64,000 nt of DNA from Ignavibacteria bacterium (GCA_030693705.1 JAUYAB010000090.1:40403-104402); one strand, 5' to 3'. Positions 45,131-55,709 are shown, numbered from the stretch's first letter. The notes: generated from the sequence alone by a model not told the origin. Numbers and translations: made by a program.

Positions 45131-46498
45131 TCATTTGGAATTTCTCTCTATCATCCATCTTCTTTTTTCTAAAATTATATTTACATCACCATCCATCGCT
45201 TTCATTGCTTCTTCTACGCTCATTGTACCACGAGCCGTGTATTCGGCGTATTGCTGTAGTTTAGAAAAAACGATCTGTTCCCACTCAGGAATTTTCGGTG
45301 TCGCTTGAACATTTTGGAACTGATCATAAAAAGCTTTCAGATAAATATCATCTTTTAAAGATGGATCGTTCCAGGCTTCTTTTACTGCGGGCAAATCATT
45401 TATTAAGTGAAACAATTCAACTTGAACTTTGGGTGTTGAAAGATATTCAATAAACTTCCATGCCGATTCTTTTTTCTTCGAGTGTTTCGACATCACCAAA
45501 CTTGAACCGCCTGCGAGTGAAACGCCCGGATATTTTTCATTAGAGATATTCGGCAACGGTGCGGTCATCCATTTATCAGCAAGATTCCCTTTCATCCATT
45601 TTTTAAACTCGTTAATGTTCCATGGACCGGAAATGTACATGTTGAGATATTCTTCTGCGAACGCTTGATAAATATTCGTTACCTGCGATACGCTCATCGG
45701 CGCAAGTTTTTCTTTTATAAAATTGATTAAGAAAGAAAAAGCAAATTCAAATTCTTTCGACTGGAAATTTCCGTACGTCGCATTATTTTTTAATAGCTTC
45801 GCTTTCGCTTGCAAACCGAAAATTACAAACGGCGCCCATTCATTTGTTGGAATGTAAATGGGATATTTATCAACCGGAAGATTTGCCTTTATTTTTTTTG
45901 AACAATCGTACAACTCATCCCACGTTTTAGGAGGTGAGTTATATCCCGCTTTTGCCAAAACATCTTTGCGGTAAAACATCACGCGCGTGTCAACGTACCA
46001 GGGAATTCCGAATACTTCATTGTCAAGAACGTTCGTATCCCAAATTCCTTCAAAATATTTTTCTTGGTTTACGATGGAAGATTTTTGAATCCATGAATTT
46101 AACTCCTCAATAGCGCCGAGTGCAGAAAACTGAGGAACCCACGTATTACCAAGTTGATACACATCGGGCGAGTTCTCACTTGCATACGCTGTAACAAGTT
46201 TTTCCTGCGCCGCAGTCCAGGGAACCATTTGTACTTTTACTTTTATTCCCGGATTTTGTTTCTCAAATTCCGGCACAAGTTTTTGAACGAATTCCCCTTC
46301 AGCGCCCATCGCCCAAAAACTAATTTCGGTTTGGGAATCTTTTTTTTGATTGCATGAAAGGAAAAGAACCGAGAGGATAAAAAACAAAATGCACGCGGAT
46401 TTCGCTGATAGAACGGATTTCAACGGATTAACAAAACCCGAGTGGAGAAATTTTTTCTGATTCAACTGTTTTACTCTTCTCAACAAAAGGCTTTTCAT
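45131..46498 (-). CDS. Lipoprotein sugar-binding protein of ABC importer (family 1 SBP)
   Basis: The 455-residue binding protein shows ISFWAMGAEGEFVQKLVPEFEKQNPGIKV (in two parts: ISFWAMGAEGEF and FEKQNPGIKV), VNQEKYFEGIW, and GIPWYVDTRVMFYRKDVL, typical of CUT1 receptors. A lipobox ends FLSC at Cys49. The signal peptide has an abnormally long n-region of about 35 residues. The DNA for residues about 22-36 (46391-46432) looks like a dispersed CGCGGATTTCGCTGATAGAA-type intergenic repeat read as protein. The ATG overlaps the stop of the glucoamylase-like gene by 4 bp. Confidence 0.9.
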   Translation of the reverse strand: MKSLLLRRVKQLNQKKFLHSGFVNPLKSVLSAKSACILFFILSVLFLSCNQKKDSQTEISFWAMGAEGEFVQKLVPEFEKQNPGIKVKVQMVPWTAAQEKLVTAYASENSPDVYQLGNTWVPQFSALGAIEELNSWIQKSSIVNQEKYFEGIWDTNVLDNEVFGIPWYVDTRVMFYRKDVLAKAGYNSPPKTWDELYDCSKKIKANLPVDKYPIYIPTNEWAPFVIFGLQAKAKLLKNNATYGNFQSKEFEFAFSFLINFIKEKLAPMSVSQVTNIYQAFAEEYLNMYISGPWNINEFKKWMKGNLADKWMTAPLPNISNEKYPGVSLAGGSSLVMSKHSKKKESAWKFIEYLSTPKVQVELFHLINDLPAVKEAWNDPSLKDDIYLKAFYDQFQNVQATPKIPEWEQIVFSKLQQYAEYTARGTMSVEEAMKAMDGDVNIILEKRRWMIERNSK

Positions 46499-48885
46499 TT
46501 AAGTATCAACATCTTCTTCGTTTCAATAAATTGTTCTGTTTTCAATTGGTAAAAGTAAATTCCGCTCGATAAATTATAATCTGTCGATTGGAAATTAGTA
46601 TGATACTTTCCTGCACTCTGCATTTCATTTACCAACTCAGCAATTTGATTTCCAAGAACATCGAATATTTTTAGAGTTACAAAACTATTTGCAGCGAGTT
46701 TATAACTTATAATAGTTTCCGGATTAAATGGATTGGGATAATTCTGTTCCAATGCAAATTCAGTTGGTATCCCGTTTTTAGTTTGAACATCTGTCGGATC
46801 GGGGACGAAACCTATTTTATTCATCGCGCTGTCTATCTCAGCATTTTTCATAAAATTATTCCATAGTAACTGAGATCGGTAATTCTCTACCATGCCGATA
46901 ATCGGACCTTGATCGATCGCAATATAACTCGATGCATACCAATTTTCTTTTACATTAAATGCATCTTTAAATCCGTAGATTCCCCAAATTCTAGCGCCAT
47001 AAGTAAAATAGAAATTCTTTAACGTCATGATAGATTCAGTTGGCGTATAAGGCATTGAAGATAAAGCCGCTGTTGGAGAGATTGTTCCGTTATCACGCGA
47101 AACTTCATGAACACCATAACCAAACGGATCATCGCTTGCGGTCATTCCCCATGTAAGAATATTATAACCGGGCATTCCTTTTGGATTTAGTTTTGCATAC
47201 TCACGCTGGATCAGCGAATGATTTTTGTTGTTCACAAAATAATTTGTGAACGAATCTTTTTTATTTCTTGGATCGAATCCCAAAAAAGAATAGTGAGCGA
47301 AAAATAATGGTCCGCCGTAATCCCAGCCGACATCAAGCTTGTAACCGTAAAAAATTTTTCCATTTTTATAATAGGAGTTGCCTGCCCAACCGTTTTTGAA
47401 TAGACTTGCGGGAACTCCGTGCGTTGGCGAAGCGATCCCAAGAATATAAACGATCATCGCTTCACTCCATCCTGCTATCTGCATGTTTATTTGCCATGCA
47501 TAATTGGGCGACCAATGCCAGTATAAAAAATTACTGGATGCCGTTCTTCTGTACCAATCAAATTCGGCTGATTCCCACAGACGTGTAGTTACTGCACGGA
47601 TCGAGTCTTCACCCGCAACATTTTGGTCGAAATATTTTCTTGCAGTAAGTAATCCTTGAAGCATGAAAGAAGATTCAACCAAATCACCTCCGTCATCCAA
47701 AGCACCAAACGGAATTACTTTTCCCGTTTGCCCATTAAGCCAATGAGACCAAATTCCGTGGAAGCGGTCAGCTTTCGTTTCGAGGAAATTAGCAATTTTC
47801 AAGATGCGTTCGGTTCCTTGCTGACGTGAAATAAATCCACGTTCAATTCCAACGAGAACCGCCATCACTCCAAATCCCGAACCACCGATTGTAACCGTAT
47901 TGCCTGAACCGTATCGTTCGCGGATAAGACCAGACCCAGGATGAGCATAATCCCAAAAATATCTGAACGTTGCTTCTTGCAGCATCGTTAACAACTCGTT
48001 ATCATTCATAATTCGCGTTGTTGCGGTTACCTCGGCACTCAATTCCGATTCGTTAAAACTTCCATCAATTGCAGAAACTTTATAGGTTCCGCTCAAGTCC
48101 TGCGCACCGACAAAGTCGGTAAAAAATCTATCTTCTCGCGCCGCTGTTCCAATTTGATTATAATTTCCATTAACAAACTTGTAAATTCTATAACCGGTAA
48201 CACTGGTTTCGGAATTCAAATCCCATGAAATATCAATATGTCTGTAATACCCTTTCGCAGAGACATTTTGCGGCTTCCCCGGTGGTGTTAAACTTGCTGC
48301 AGAAGACATGCGAATTTCATCAAGATAAAATAAATGTTGAACAGCATCAGCCGTATTTTGTCCGAAGAAAATTGTTTTGATCATTGTTAAATCTGCACTT
48401 CCAGGATTCGTTTTGAATACTGAGAGAGGAACAGCAATCTTGAACCATGCATTCATCGGAAGAGTGGAAACATAATTCGACAAAGGTTGTTTTGAAGTTT
48501 TGGCGCCGGTTAAATCTTCTAAATAAACTATCGGCAGATCGGAGATAGCGATCGAAGTGGTTGTATATGCCATAAAGACGAGAGAATCTTTTGTTGTTAC
48601 ATCGCGACCGGGCCAATCAATTCCCGCCACAGCAATTCCCCAATCTCCGCCGGACAAAGATGTATATTTCAAACGAAGTGAGTTTGTTCCGGAATATTTT
48701 ATCGTAGTTTCAACCGGAAATTTATTTGTGTTGATCAGTTCAAGTAAACTTCCGTTGCTCGAAAAGCCCCAACTCGGATCGTAGTAAGAAGCAGCGGGAC
48801 TATCATTAAAAAAAACGAAATCTTGCGCAAAACTTTTCATCGACAAAATGATTAGAGAAACGAAGATTATTCTTATGTATTTCAT
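46495..48885 (-). CDS. Secreted PF10091 glucoamylase-like enzyme with FnIII and T9SS tail
   Basis: The protein has 796 residues. A signal peptide (about 1-20, SFAQ) is followed by a beta-sandwich carbohydrate-binding-like domain (about 21-195) and a fibronectin III domain (about 200-290). A PF10091-type (alpha/alpha)6 domain spans about 300-715 (LQEATFRYFWDYAHPGSGL, GGSGFGVMAVLVGIERGF, GALDDGGDLVESSFMLQGL). A type A T9SS sorting domain closes the protein (YPNPFNPETII, YNLSSGIYFYQL). PF10091 includes GH144 endo-beta-1,2-glucanases. Despite the domain name, alpha-glucan hydrolysis is not established for this family. It should act outside the cell, feeding oligosaccharides to the importer encoded immediately downstream. 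Confidence 0.88.
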   Translation of the reverse strand: MKYIRIIFVSLIILSMKSFAQDFVFFNDSPAASYYDPSWGFSSNGSLLELINTNKFPVETTIKYSGTNSLRLKYTSLSGGDWGIAVAGIDWPGRDVTTKDSLVFMAYTTTSIAISDLPIVYLEDLTGAKTSKQPLSNYVSTLPMNAWFKIAVPLSVFKTNPGSADLTMIKTIFFGQNTADAVQHLFYLDEIRMSSAASLTPPGKPQNVSAKGYYRHIDISWDLNSETSVTGYRIYKFVNGNYNQIGTAAREDRFFTDFVGAQDLSGTYKVSAIDGSFNESELSAEVTATTRIMNDNELLTMLQEATFRYFWDYAHPGSGLIRERYGSGNTVTIGGSGFGVMAVLVGIERGFISRQQGTERILKIANFLETKADRFHGIWSHWLNGQTGKVIPFGALDDGGDLVESSFMLQGLLTARKYFDQNVAGEDSIRAVTTRLWESAEFDWYRRTASSNFLYWHWSPNYAWQINMQIAGWSEAMIVYILGIASPTHGVPASLFKNGWAGNSYYKNGKIFYGYKLDVGWDYGGPLFFAHYSFLGFDPRNKKDSFTNYFVNNKNHSLIQREYAKLNPKGMPGYNILTWGMTASDDPFGYGVHEVSRDNGTISPTAALSSMPYTPTESIMTLKNFYFTYGARIWGIYGFKDAFNVKENWYASSYIAIDQGPIIGMVENYRSQLLWNNFMKNAEIDSAMNKIGFVPDPTDVQTKNGIPTEFALEQNYPNPFNPETIISYKLAANSFVTLKIFDVLGNQIAELVNEMQSAGKYHTNFQSTDYNLSSGIYFYQLKTEQFIETKKMLILK

Positions 48886-48900
48886 TGTTATCCTAACTTT

Positions 48901-50985
48901 CTATTTTTTTGCAACGATTAAAAATGCTAATTCACTTTGATCCAGTATTGTTTCTTTTGATCTTAACAATACTTGGATTTTGTTCCTTCCATATTTCATT
49001 TCTTTCGGTAGATAAAAGATCAAAGATTCCCAGAAGAAAAATTTATTGTCATTTTCTTTTATCGTAAAATTTGTAACTTCAAGCAAAACTTTATCTTTCC
49101 AGATGAAAGATAGTGAGCAGTTTTTAAATAATTTGTGCGAATCGTTAATCACCCAAATATCAGAATTGAATTTTGCTTCCGGGAGATAAACATCTTGTCT
49201 AAGCCGGATTGAAAGCAGCAGCGGTTTAAATGCTTGCTGTAACGCTTTGTACCCGGACTTTTTCTTTCCATAAAAATCAACGATCGACCAGGTAATGGAA
49301 GCCCAGCAATCAACAAACATAAATTGAAAAATCCCGGTGATGCCGTTATTTTTTTTTCGTCTGTAAAACTCTGTTGCAGTTTTCAGAAGATCAGCCTGGT
49401 ATGCTTGTGAATTTTTTATAAACTCACCGACATTTTTCCCGCGCTCGATCTTGGCAATATTAAAAGTCTGATCGAATTGAAAATTATGATATTCCCATTC
49501 CTTCCAATCATACTTGCTTATTGCTTTCGGAGATAAAAATTTTTTAAGTGAAGAAATTTCCGGAAGAGCTTGCGCTCCAAATTCGGTTACAAGCGGACCC
49601 ATTGGTGTTGCTGCATAATGTTCTTTCTTTCCCCAATACCAACCGTCATAAGGATGCTCTTCAAAATTAGAAGCTAGGCGGATAATGCGGGAATTGTCCT
49701 CACTTAAAACAGCAGCATATAAAAGTTTATCAAGCGTTTCAATCTGTTCTCCCGGTTCGTTATGGCAGCACCAAAAAGCGATTGAAGAATGGTTGTTTAA
49801 CTGCCGCACCATATCTTTTATTTGTGCAACTGCGTTTTGAGCAAATTCTTTTGAGTTATCATACGTCCACTGAAGCGGAAAATCCTGCCAGAGTAAAATT
49901 CCTTGTTTGTCAAATTCATCGTACAATTCTTTCCGGTTAACATGCGCATGCACACGAACAGCGTTGATGTTTGCAGCTTTAATGTCGCTTACAAGTTTAT
50001 TTATTTTAGCGGAAGAGAGTTTACTTAGAAACTGCGTGGGAATAATATTTGTCCCGCGGAGAAATAGCTTTTTACCATTTAGATAGAAATTTTGATCTGC
50101 ATCCAAATAGACTTCTTTAATTCCAAAAGTTTCTACTCTTGGGCAAAACAATTCAGAAGATATTTCAAGTTGATAGAGTTCCGGTTTTCCGGTATCCCAG
50201 CTAAACCAAAACTTCGGGTTTTCAATTTCAAATGAAAAAGAAAATGAATCTTGTTTAGGTTTTATATTGACGGAAAATTCTTTTTGCAGAATTTTCTTCC
50301 CGGAATTTATTACGCCAATTTTTATTTTTGAAGTGATCGACCGGGAAATATTATTCAGATATGAGGCAGCGACAGTTATTTTCGCCTTCTCTTTATTGGC
50401 TGAAATGGCACTGCCTACTTTAACATTTTCAAGAAATACTTTTTCACCGATAACTAATTCAACATCATTCCAAATCCCGCCGGTGTTTTGATCTTGTCCG
50501 AATTCATAACTCCAGCCGCCGGGTCGGCAATCGTGATGATTAAAAATTCCTTTTATCAATTTTTTCTTCAAAGGCCAAACTTCACCGGGCGTTTCTCTTG
50601 GCGAAGTAACTTTTAAAACTAAGAAGTCGTTTCCATGTTTCAACGATTTGGAAACGTTAAATGCAAATTTTTGAAAATACCCTTCGTGCTTCCCGATATT
50701 TTTTCCGTTCAACCAAACATCGGCAAAATAATCTACTCCCTTAAAAAGTAGAACAGAAATGTCGTCTTCAGTAAAATCACTTTTCACATTGAAATTGGTA
50801 GCAAACCAGATTGATCCGTTGAAATTATGAAAACCTTCACATTCCCAGTTTGAGGGAACAGTAATTTTGTTTTTTAGATTTTGATCTATAAGTTTTTGAA
50901 TTTCAGCATACGAATATTTACTCCCGAAGTCGGTTACATAATTCCACGATCCGTTAAGCAAAATATTTTTCGATTGGATCTTCAT
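48901..50985 (-). CDS. Glycoside hydrolase family 2 enzyme
   Basis: The 694-residue protein has the GH2 order: N-terminal sugar-binding jelly roll (ITVPSNWECEGFHNFNG, WLNGKNIGKHEGYF), Ig-like domain, then a TIM barrel. NAVRVHAHVNRKELYDEFDKQG leads to acid/base Glu410 in FWCCHNEPGE, and the likely nucleophile is Glu468 in GPLVTEFGAQ. No signal peptide is seen, so it acts in the cytoplasm. Genes on both sides are 2 and 15 bp away. It probably removes a beta-linked terminal sugar from imported oligosaccharides. Beta-glucosidase, galactosidase and mannosidase cannot be separated by eye. Confidence 0.92.
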   Translation of the reverse strand: MKIQSKNILLNGSWNYVTDFGSKYSYAEIQKLIDQNLKNKITVPSNWECEGFHNFNGSIWFATNFNVKSDFTEDDISVLLFKGVDYFADVWLNGKNIGKHEGYFQKFAFNVSKSLKHGNDFLVLKVTSPRETPGEVWPLKKKLIKGIFNHHDCRPGGWSYEFGQDQNTGGIWNDVELVIGEKVFLENVKVGSAISANKEKAKITVAASYLNNISRSITSKIKIGVINSGKKILQKEFSVNIKPKQDSFSFSFEIENPKFWFSWDTGKPELYQLEISSELFCPRVETFGIKEVYLDADQNFYLNGKKLFLRGTNIIPTQFLSKLSSAKINKLVSDIKAANINAVRVHAHVNRKELYDEFDKQGILLWQDFPLQWTYDNSKEFAQNAVAQIKDMVRQLNNHSSIAFWCCHNEPGEQIETLDKLLYAAVLSEDNSRIIRLASNFEEHPYDGWYWGKKEHYAATPMGPLVTEFGAQALPEISSLKKFLSPKAISKYDWKEWEYHNFQFDQTFNIAKIERGKNVGEFIKNSQAYQADLLKTATEFYRRKKNNGITGIFQFMFVDCWASITWSIVDFYGKKKSGYKALQQAFKPLLLSIRLRQDVYLPEAKFNSDIWVINDSHKLFKNCSLSFIWKDKVLLEVTNFTIKENDNKFFFWESLIFYLPKEMKYGRNKIQVLLRSKETILDQSELAFLIVAKK

Positions 50986-50986
50986 G

Positions 50987-52090
50987 TTAAATTCTTTTTT
51001 CGCTCTCGGAATTGAAATACATTACTTTGGAAAGATCAATCGCAAAATCTGAATTCAATTGTAAGGAGGGATTTTCTCTCGCGGAGATTCTCGCTGTTAT
51101 CTGTACTTCGTCGAGAACAAAGTAAACAAATGTTTCATTTCCCATCGGTTCTACTAAATCAACTTTTACATTAATTTTTGCAAATCGAGAAGTATCTACT
51201 CCAGTTGAAGCACCATACATATCTTCAGGTCTTATTCCAATCCAAACTTTTTTGCCGATAAAATTTCTCAATCTTGTCTCATCAATTTCCGGGATTTCAA
51301 ACGCGAATGAACCTTTATCGCTTGAGAAGAAAAGTTTATCGTGGTCTACAATTGTACCAAGAATGAAGTTCATTGCCGGACTTCCGATAAATCCCGCAAC
51401 AAATTTATTTACCGGTTTTTGGTACAATTCCATCGGAGGGGCAACTTGCTGCACAACTCCTTTATTCATCACAACAATGCGGTCTCCCATCGTCATCGCT
51501 TCAACTTGATCGTGTGTTACGTAAACGATTGTCGCTTCCAATTTCTTATGGAGTTTTGAAATTTCGGTGCGCATTTGCACGCGTAGTTTTGCGTCAAGAT
51601 TGCTCAGCGGCTCATCAAATAAAAACACTTTTGGTTGTCTAACAATCGCTCTTCCCAAAGCTACTCTTTGTCTCTGCCCGCCGGATAACTCTTTTGGTTT
51701 TCTATTAAGATATTCCTCAAGCCCCAAAATTTTTGCCGCTACATCTACTCTTTTAATAATTTCTTCTTTCGAAAACTTTCTAATTTTTAATCCGAAAGAA
51801 ATATTATCAAAAACAGACATGTGCGGATAGAGCGCGTAATTCTGAAACACCATAGCAATGTCGCGGTCTTTTGGCGGGATCGAATTCACAAGTTTTTCAT
51901 CGATAAAAAGTTCTCCGGCTGAAATGTCTTCCAAACCGGCGATCATTCTTAGTGTGGTTGATTTTCCGCACCCTGACGGACCAACGAGCACAACAAATTC
52001 TTTGTCCTCGATTTCAATTGATACATCGGAAACTACCCGGTTTCCTTTATCATAATCTTTACAAATATTTTTAAGAGTTACATTCGCCAT
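50987..52090 (-). CDS. MsmK/UgpC-type ABC transporter ATPase
   Basis: The 367-residue nucleotide-binding subunit has Walker [11 protein letters not shown]-loop [11 protein letters not shown], signature [14 protein letters not shown], Walker [16 protein letters not shown], switch His in VTHDQ, and a C-terminal TOBE/MalK-type regulatory domain ([14 protein letters not shown]). It should power the MalFG-type permeases at 43384-45079. It is the first gene after a 200-bp repeat-containing gap and ends 2 bp before the GH2 gene starts. Confidence 0.95.
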   Translation of the reverse strand: MANVTLKNICKDYDKGNRVVSDVSIEIEDKEFVVLVGPSGCGKSTTLRMIAGLEDISAGELFIDEKLVNSIPPKDRDIAMVFQNYALYPHMSVFDNISFGLKIRKFSKEEIIKRVDVAAKILGLEEYLNRKPKELSGGQRQRVALGRAIVRQPKVFLFDEPLSNLDAKLRVQMRTEISKLHKKLEATIVYVTHDQVEAMTMGDRIVVMNKGVVQQVAPPMELYQKPVNKFVAGFIGSPAMNFILGTIVDHDKLFFSSDKGSFAFEIPEIDETRLRNFIGKKVWIGIRPEDMYGASTGVDTSRFAKINVKVDLVEPMGNETFVYFVLDEVQITARISARENPSLQLNSDFAIDLSKVMYFNSESEKRI

Positions 52091-52290
52091 AGCACCAAGT
52101 TTTATTAATTATAAAATACTGCTTTATTTAAGAACTAAGAACAAATTCACACTCTGTTAATAAACTCCTCTTAATCATAATCTTGTTCTTAATCATAATC
52201 ATGTTCTTAATCTTACTCCGGTTGGACAAGAGGAATGCGGAATAAGATTATGATTATGATTATGATTAAGAAATCAAACTAACTTTTACT
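52091..52290. repeat. Intergenic inverted repeat of AATCATAATC iterations
   Basis: A left arm (about 52170-52214) of TTAATCATAATC-type iterations is mirrored by a right arm (52241-52270) reading as its reverse complement, with a loop TCCGGTTGGACAAGAGG-like segment between. The element could form a long AU-rich hairpin between the GH94 and ATPase genes. Similar iterations occur at about 5955-6000 and 63048-63077. Copies here and at 63 kb share the same flanks (CCTCTTAATCATAATC ... AATCTTACTC). Confidence 0.75.
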
Positions 52291-54669
52291 TTACTTTGTT
52301 AAATGAACAATCACTTCGCATTCGCTTTTACTTTGCGGCAGAATGAGATTTGATGTCTGTTCAACTCCGTCAACGGAAATTTTTGCTACTCCGCTTGAGA
52401 CATGTCCAGTGTTAATCACTTTTATTTTATAAGTACAATTTCTAAAAACTCTTTTAACTGAAAATGAATCCCAGTCTTTCGGAATACATGGATCGATCAA
52501 CAAACCATCGTGTGTTGCACGAACGCCAAGTATCCAATCGACAACAACTTTAACAAACCAGGAAGCCGATCCGGTGTACCACGTCCATCCGCCCATTCCA
52601 TAATTTGGAGAGTCGGGACCATCAATATTTCCCGGTGTTACAAACGGTTCGGCAACATATAGATCGGGATTCATTCCGCTGTAAATTGGATTGAGGCGCT
52701 TATACGCTTCGTATGCCATGTCACCGTTTTTCAGTAAAGCATAAGCCCAAACAGCCCATGTTGCTGCATGTGAATAGACTCCTCCATTCTCTCTTCTTCC
52801 CGGTGCATAGCGAGAAAGATAACCGATATGGTTGTCAGGTTTACTGTAAGCCGGGAAATGTAGTAACGCACCGTTATTTTTTAGAAGATATTTCCCGACC
52901 GATTCCATCGCTTGCTCTTGTTTTTCTTTTGGAGCTATTCCGCTTATCACCGACCATGTTTGAGGATTGAGCCAGATAAATGCTTCTTTATTTTCTTTAC
53001 TTCCAATTTTCTGTCCCGAATCTTTTGTTGCTCCCCAAAACCATTCGCCATCCCAGGCATTTGCATCAAAAGATTTTTTCAAAGCATCGGCTTTTTCATT
53101 ATACTGATCAGCTAATTCATTTTCGTTGATCGATTTTAAGACTGCTACAAATCTTTTAAGGGTTGTGTAGAAAAATTGTGTCAACCAAATTGATTCCCCT
53201 TTCCATTCAAGCCCGACAGCGCTTAAACCATCGTTCCAATCTCCGGCGCCGATAAGCGTTAAACCTCTTTCACTTAATCGCTTTAAAACTTTATCAAAAG
53301 CTTTTAGCGAATGTTCTAGTAGACTTCCCTTTTTTTCAGAATCGTAGTACGGTTCAACCGATTTTAGAATTTCATAATTTCCGGTTTCCTCTATGTAATG
53401 TGTGATGATGTATGGAAGCCACAGCAAATCATCTGTCATTTCAGTTCGGAGACCCGTTTCAGTTATTGGATGCCACCAATGTAAAACTGTACCGTCTTCA
53501 AACTGATGTTTTGCATGCAGTTTGATCTGTTTTTCCGTATAAGCCGGATCGATCGCCAAATAAACCAGACTATCCTGGAGTTGATCTCGAAAACCGAATG
53601 CACCGCTTTGTTGATAATATGCTGTTCTCGCCCAGAGTCTGCCGGCAATTGCCTGATACCGGAACCATTTATTTACAGCGAGATTCATCGCCTCATCGGG
53701 AGTTTCAATTTCCAATTTACCCAAAAAGTTTGCCCAGAAAGTTTTTACTTCCGTCAATGCAGAAACAATTTTTTCTTCGGTGTTGAACTTTTCTATTGAT
53801 GCACTTATTTCATTTTTGTTTTCTTTCAAACCGAAATAGAATGCAGCTTGCTGGGTAGATTTAGGATCAATCGCCAGATCAATTTTAATGGTGCCGATTG
53901 AGTCGTTCCACTTTCCGGTCTTCTTTGTAAGTTTTTCATTCGTTATTCCCTGCGGAGTTGCAAGCGTGTTATTCTGACCGATGAATGCTTCTTTATCGCC
54001 TTCATAATCGGAAATTTTTCTATTTGAAGAAATAAATCCAAAGTAGTTGTATTCAATGTTCCAATGTCCGCGTTCTCCAAGCGGAATTTCCCACAATCTT
54101 TTTGTTCCGATCATTGCATTTGCTTTTTCATCAAATTCCGTTTCGATAAAAGTTTTGTGGAATTCTCTATGAAAATCTTCCGAAGAACCGAGGCACCATT
54201 CAAAATATGAGAAGATTGAAAGATCAATTTTTTCATCTCGTGTATTCTCAATCTTGAAATCCCATACTTCAATTGATTCCTTCATTGGAATAAAAATGGT
54301 GAGAACGATTTTTACACCCTTATATTCGGAACTGAAAACCGCGTATCCAAAACCATATCTCACTACATAATTATCGAGAGGCGTTTTAACGATGTTCCAT
54401 GTTGGACTCCAAACTTCTCCGGTTTGGTTGTCTTTTATGTAAAAATATTTTCCCCAATTATCCTGGATCATATCTTGATGCCAGCGGTTTAACCGATTGA
54501 ATTCAGAATGTGTCAGCCAGCTAAATCCCCCGCCGGTTTGTGAAATGACTAATCCGTAATCTCCATTTGAAATAACGTTAACCCACGGTTTGGGAGTAAA
54601 AGGTGTCTTAATTATATATTCATTTCCATCGTTGGAAAATTGTCCGTATTTAGTTGAGTATGTATTCAT
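52291..54669 (-). CDS. GH94 family glycoside phosphorylase (beta-glucan type)
   Basis: The 792-residue protein opens YGQFSNDGNEYIIKTP and PWVNVISNGDYGLVISQTGG as GH94 phosphorylases do. The catalytic loop GAGDWNDGLSAVG holds the general acid Asp near 480. GFRDQLQDSLVYL and HWWHPITETGLRT are also typical. The stretches DNQTGEVWSPTWN and YVVRYGFGYAVFSS resemble the cyclic beta-1,2-glucan synthase/beta-1,2-oligoglucan phosphorylase branch more than plain cellobiose phosphorylase (comparison from memory). No signal peptide is present. It would phosphorolyse imported beta-glucooligosaccharides to glucose 1-phosphate. The LacI gene lies 23 bp upstream in the same direction. Confidence 0.92.
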   Translation of the reverse strand: MNTYSTKYGQFSNDGNEYIIKTPFTPKPWVNVISNGDYGLVISQTGGGFSWLTHSEFNRLNRWHQDMIQDNWGKYFYIKDNQTGEVWSPTWNIVKTPLDNYVVRYGFGYAVFSSEYKGVKIVLTIFIPMKESIEVWDFKIENTRDEKIDLSIFSYFEWCLGSSEDFHREFHKTFIETEFDEKANAMIGTKRLWEIPLGERGHWNIEYNYFGFISSNRKISDYEGDKEAFIGQNNTLATPQGITNEKLTKKTGKWNDSIGTIKIDLAIDPKSTQQAAFYFGLKENKNEISASIEKFNTEEKIVSALTEVKTFWANFLGKLEIETPDEAMNLAVNKWFRYQAIAGRLWARTAYYQQSGAFGFRDQLQDSLVYLAIDPAYTEKQIKLHAKHQFEDGTVLHWWHPITETGLRTEMTDDLLWLPYIITHYIEETGNYEILKSVEPYYDSEKKGSLLEHSLKAFDKVLKRLSERGLTLIGAGDWNDGLSAVGLEWKGESIWLTQFFYTTLKRFVAVLKSINENELADQYNEKADALKKSFDANAWDGEWFWGATKDSGQKIGSKENKEAFIWLNPQTWSVISGIAPKEKQEQAMESVGKYLLKNNGALLHFPAYSKPDNHIGYLSRYAPGRRENGGVYSHAATWAVWAYALLKNGDMAYEAYKRLNPIYSGMNPDLYVAEPFVTPGNIDGPDSPNYGMGGWTWYTGSASWFVKVVVDWILGVRATHDGLLIDPCIPKDWDSFSVKRVFRNCTYKIKVINTGHVSSGVAKISVDGVEQTSNLILPQSKSECEVIVHLTK

Positions 54670-54692
54670 TTATTTTTTTGTCTGTGTTAAGG

Positions 54693-55691
54693 TTAAACTG
54701 AACCGCCGGCAATTAATTCCGTTGGCACCGTAATATGTTTGAAATCATCTATCGCTGTTTTATTCATCCGTTGGATCAAAATGGTTGCCGCTTCTTTTCC
54801 AAGTTCATAAATAGGAACATGCAGAGTCGTTAATCGAGGATTAAGAAATTGTGAAGCGAAAATATCATCGAATCCCGCTACGCCAAAGTCGGTCGGAATT
54901 TTAAGATTTAACTGCCTTGCCGAGATATAACAGCCAATTGCCATCATATCATTTGCGGCGAAAATCACTTCCGGGCGCTCTTTTAATTTTAATAATTTTG
55001 TGCTCGCCGATTGACCGCCAAGGGTCGTAAAATCTCCTTCAATTATCCAATTTTTATTAACCGGGATTCCATTATCCTCTAATGCATTTAAGTAACCGCG
55101 TTGTCGTTGGATAGCATCATTGTTTTTCGATGGTCCGGAGATGTGAGCAATTTTTTTAATTTTTTTAATATTTATTAAATAATCGGTTAAAGAATAAGCT
55201 CCGTTATAATTATCTATGCTGATCGAATCACACTTGTCAAAGTCTCTCTTCCCGGAAATTACAACGGTTGGAAGATGATTTAACCTGAGAATTTTTCTCA
55301 CCTCATCGTCAATTGCGGGAGTCATCAAAATTATTCCCCCAACAATTCCCCGGCTCATAAAATCGATGATCGCTTCGGCAGTTGAACGTTTTCCTTGCGA
55401 ACTGGAAACCATCGTGTAATATTTGTTCAGGTAGCAAACTTCATCCACACCATGAATGATTTCCATGAAAAATTCGCCGTAAATGTCGGGCATTACCAAT
55501 CCGATTATGTTGGATTTCTTTGTAACAAAACTTCGCGCTAATAAATTAGGTTTATAATTAAGCTGCGAAGCCATTGCAAGCACTTTTTCTTTCGTCTCTT
55601 TTGTTACGGACGGATCGTCATTTAGCGCCCGGCTTATTGTAGCTGTAGAGACTCCACACTTCAGAGCCAATTCTTTAATTGTAATTGTCAT
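54693..55691 (-). CDS. LacI-family transcriptional regulator of the sugar locus
   Basis: The 332-residue protein has an N-terminal LacI helix-turn-helix and hinge (TIKELALKCGVSTATISRAL, then YKPNLLARSFVTKKS). A periplasmic-binding-protein-like effector domain follows (NIIGLVMPDIYGEFFMEII, EVIFAANDMMAIGCYIS, GVAGFDDIFASQFLNPRLTT). It heads the minus-strand sugar operon, divergent from the large hydrolase gene at 55793. A cre-like operator lies 19 bp upstream of its start, so autoregulation and control of both directions are likely. The inducer is probably an imported oligosaccharide or its product. Confidence 0.95.
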   Translation of the reverse strand: MTITIKELALKCGVSTATISRALNDDPSVTKETKEKVLAMASQLNYKPNLLARSFVTKKSNIIGLVMPDIYGEFFMEIIHGVDEVCYLNKYYTMVSSSQGKRSTAEAIIDFMSRGIVGGIILMTPAIDDEVRKILRLNHLPTVVISGKRDFDKCDSISIDNYNGAYSLTDYLINIKKIKKIAHISGPSKNNDAIQRQRGYLNALEDNGIPVNKNWIIEGDFTTLGGQSASTKLLKLKERPEVIFAANDMMAIGCYISARQLNLKIPTDFGVAGFDDIFASQFLNPRLTTLHVPIYELGKEAATILIQRMNKTAIDDFKHITVPTELIAGGSV

Positions 55692-55709
55692 TTTTTAAAT
55701 TTATTTTAA

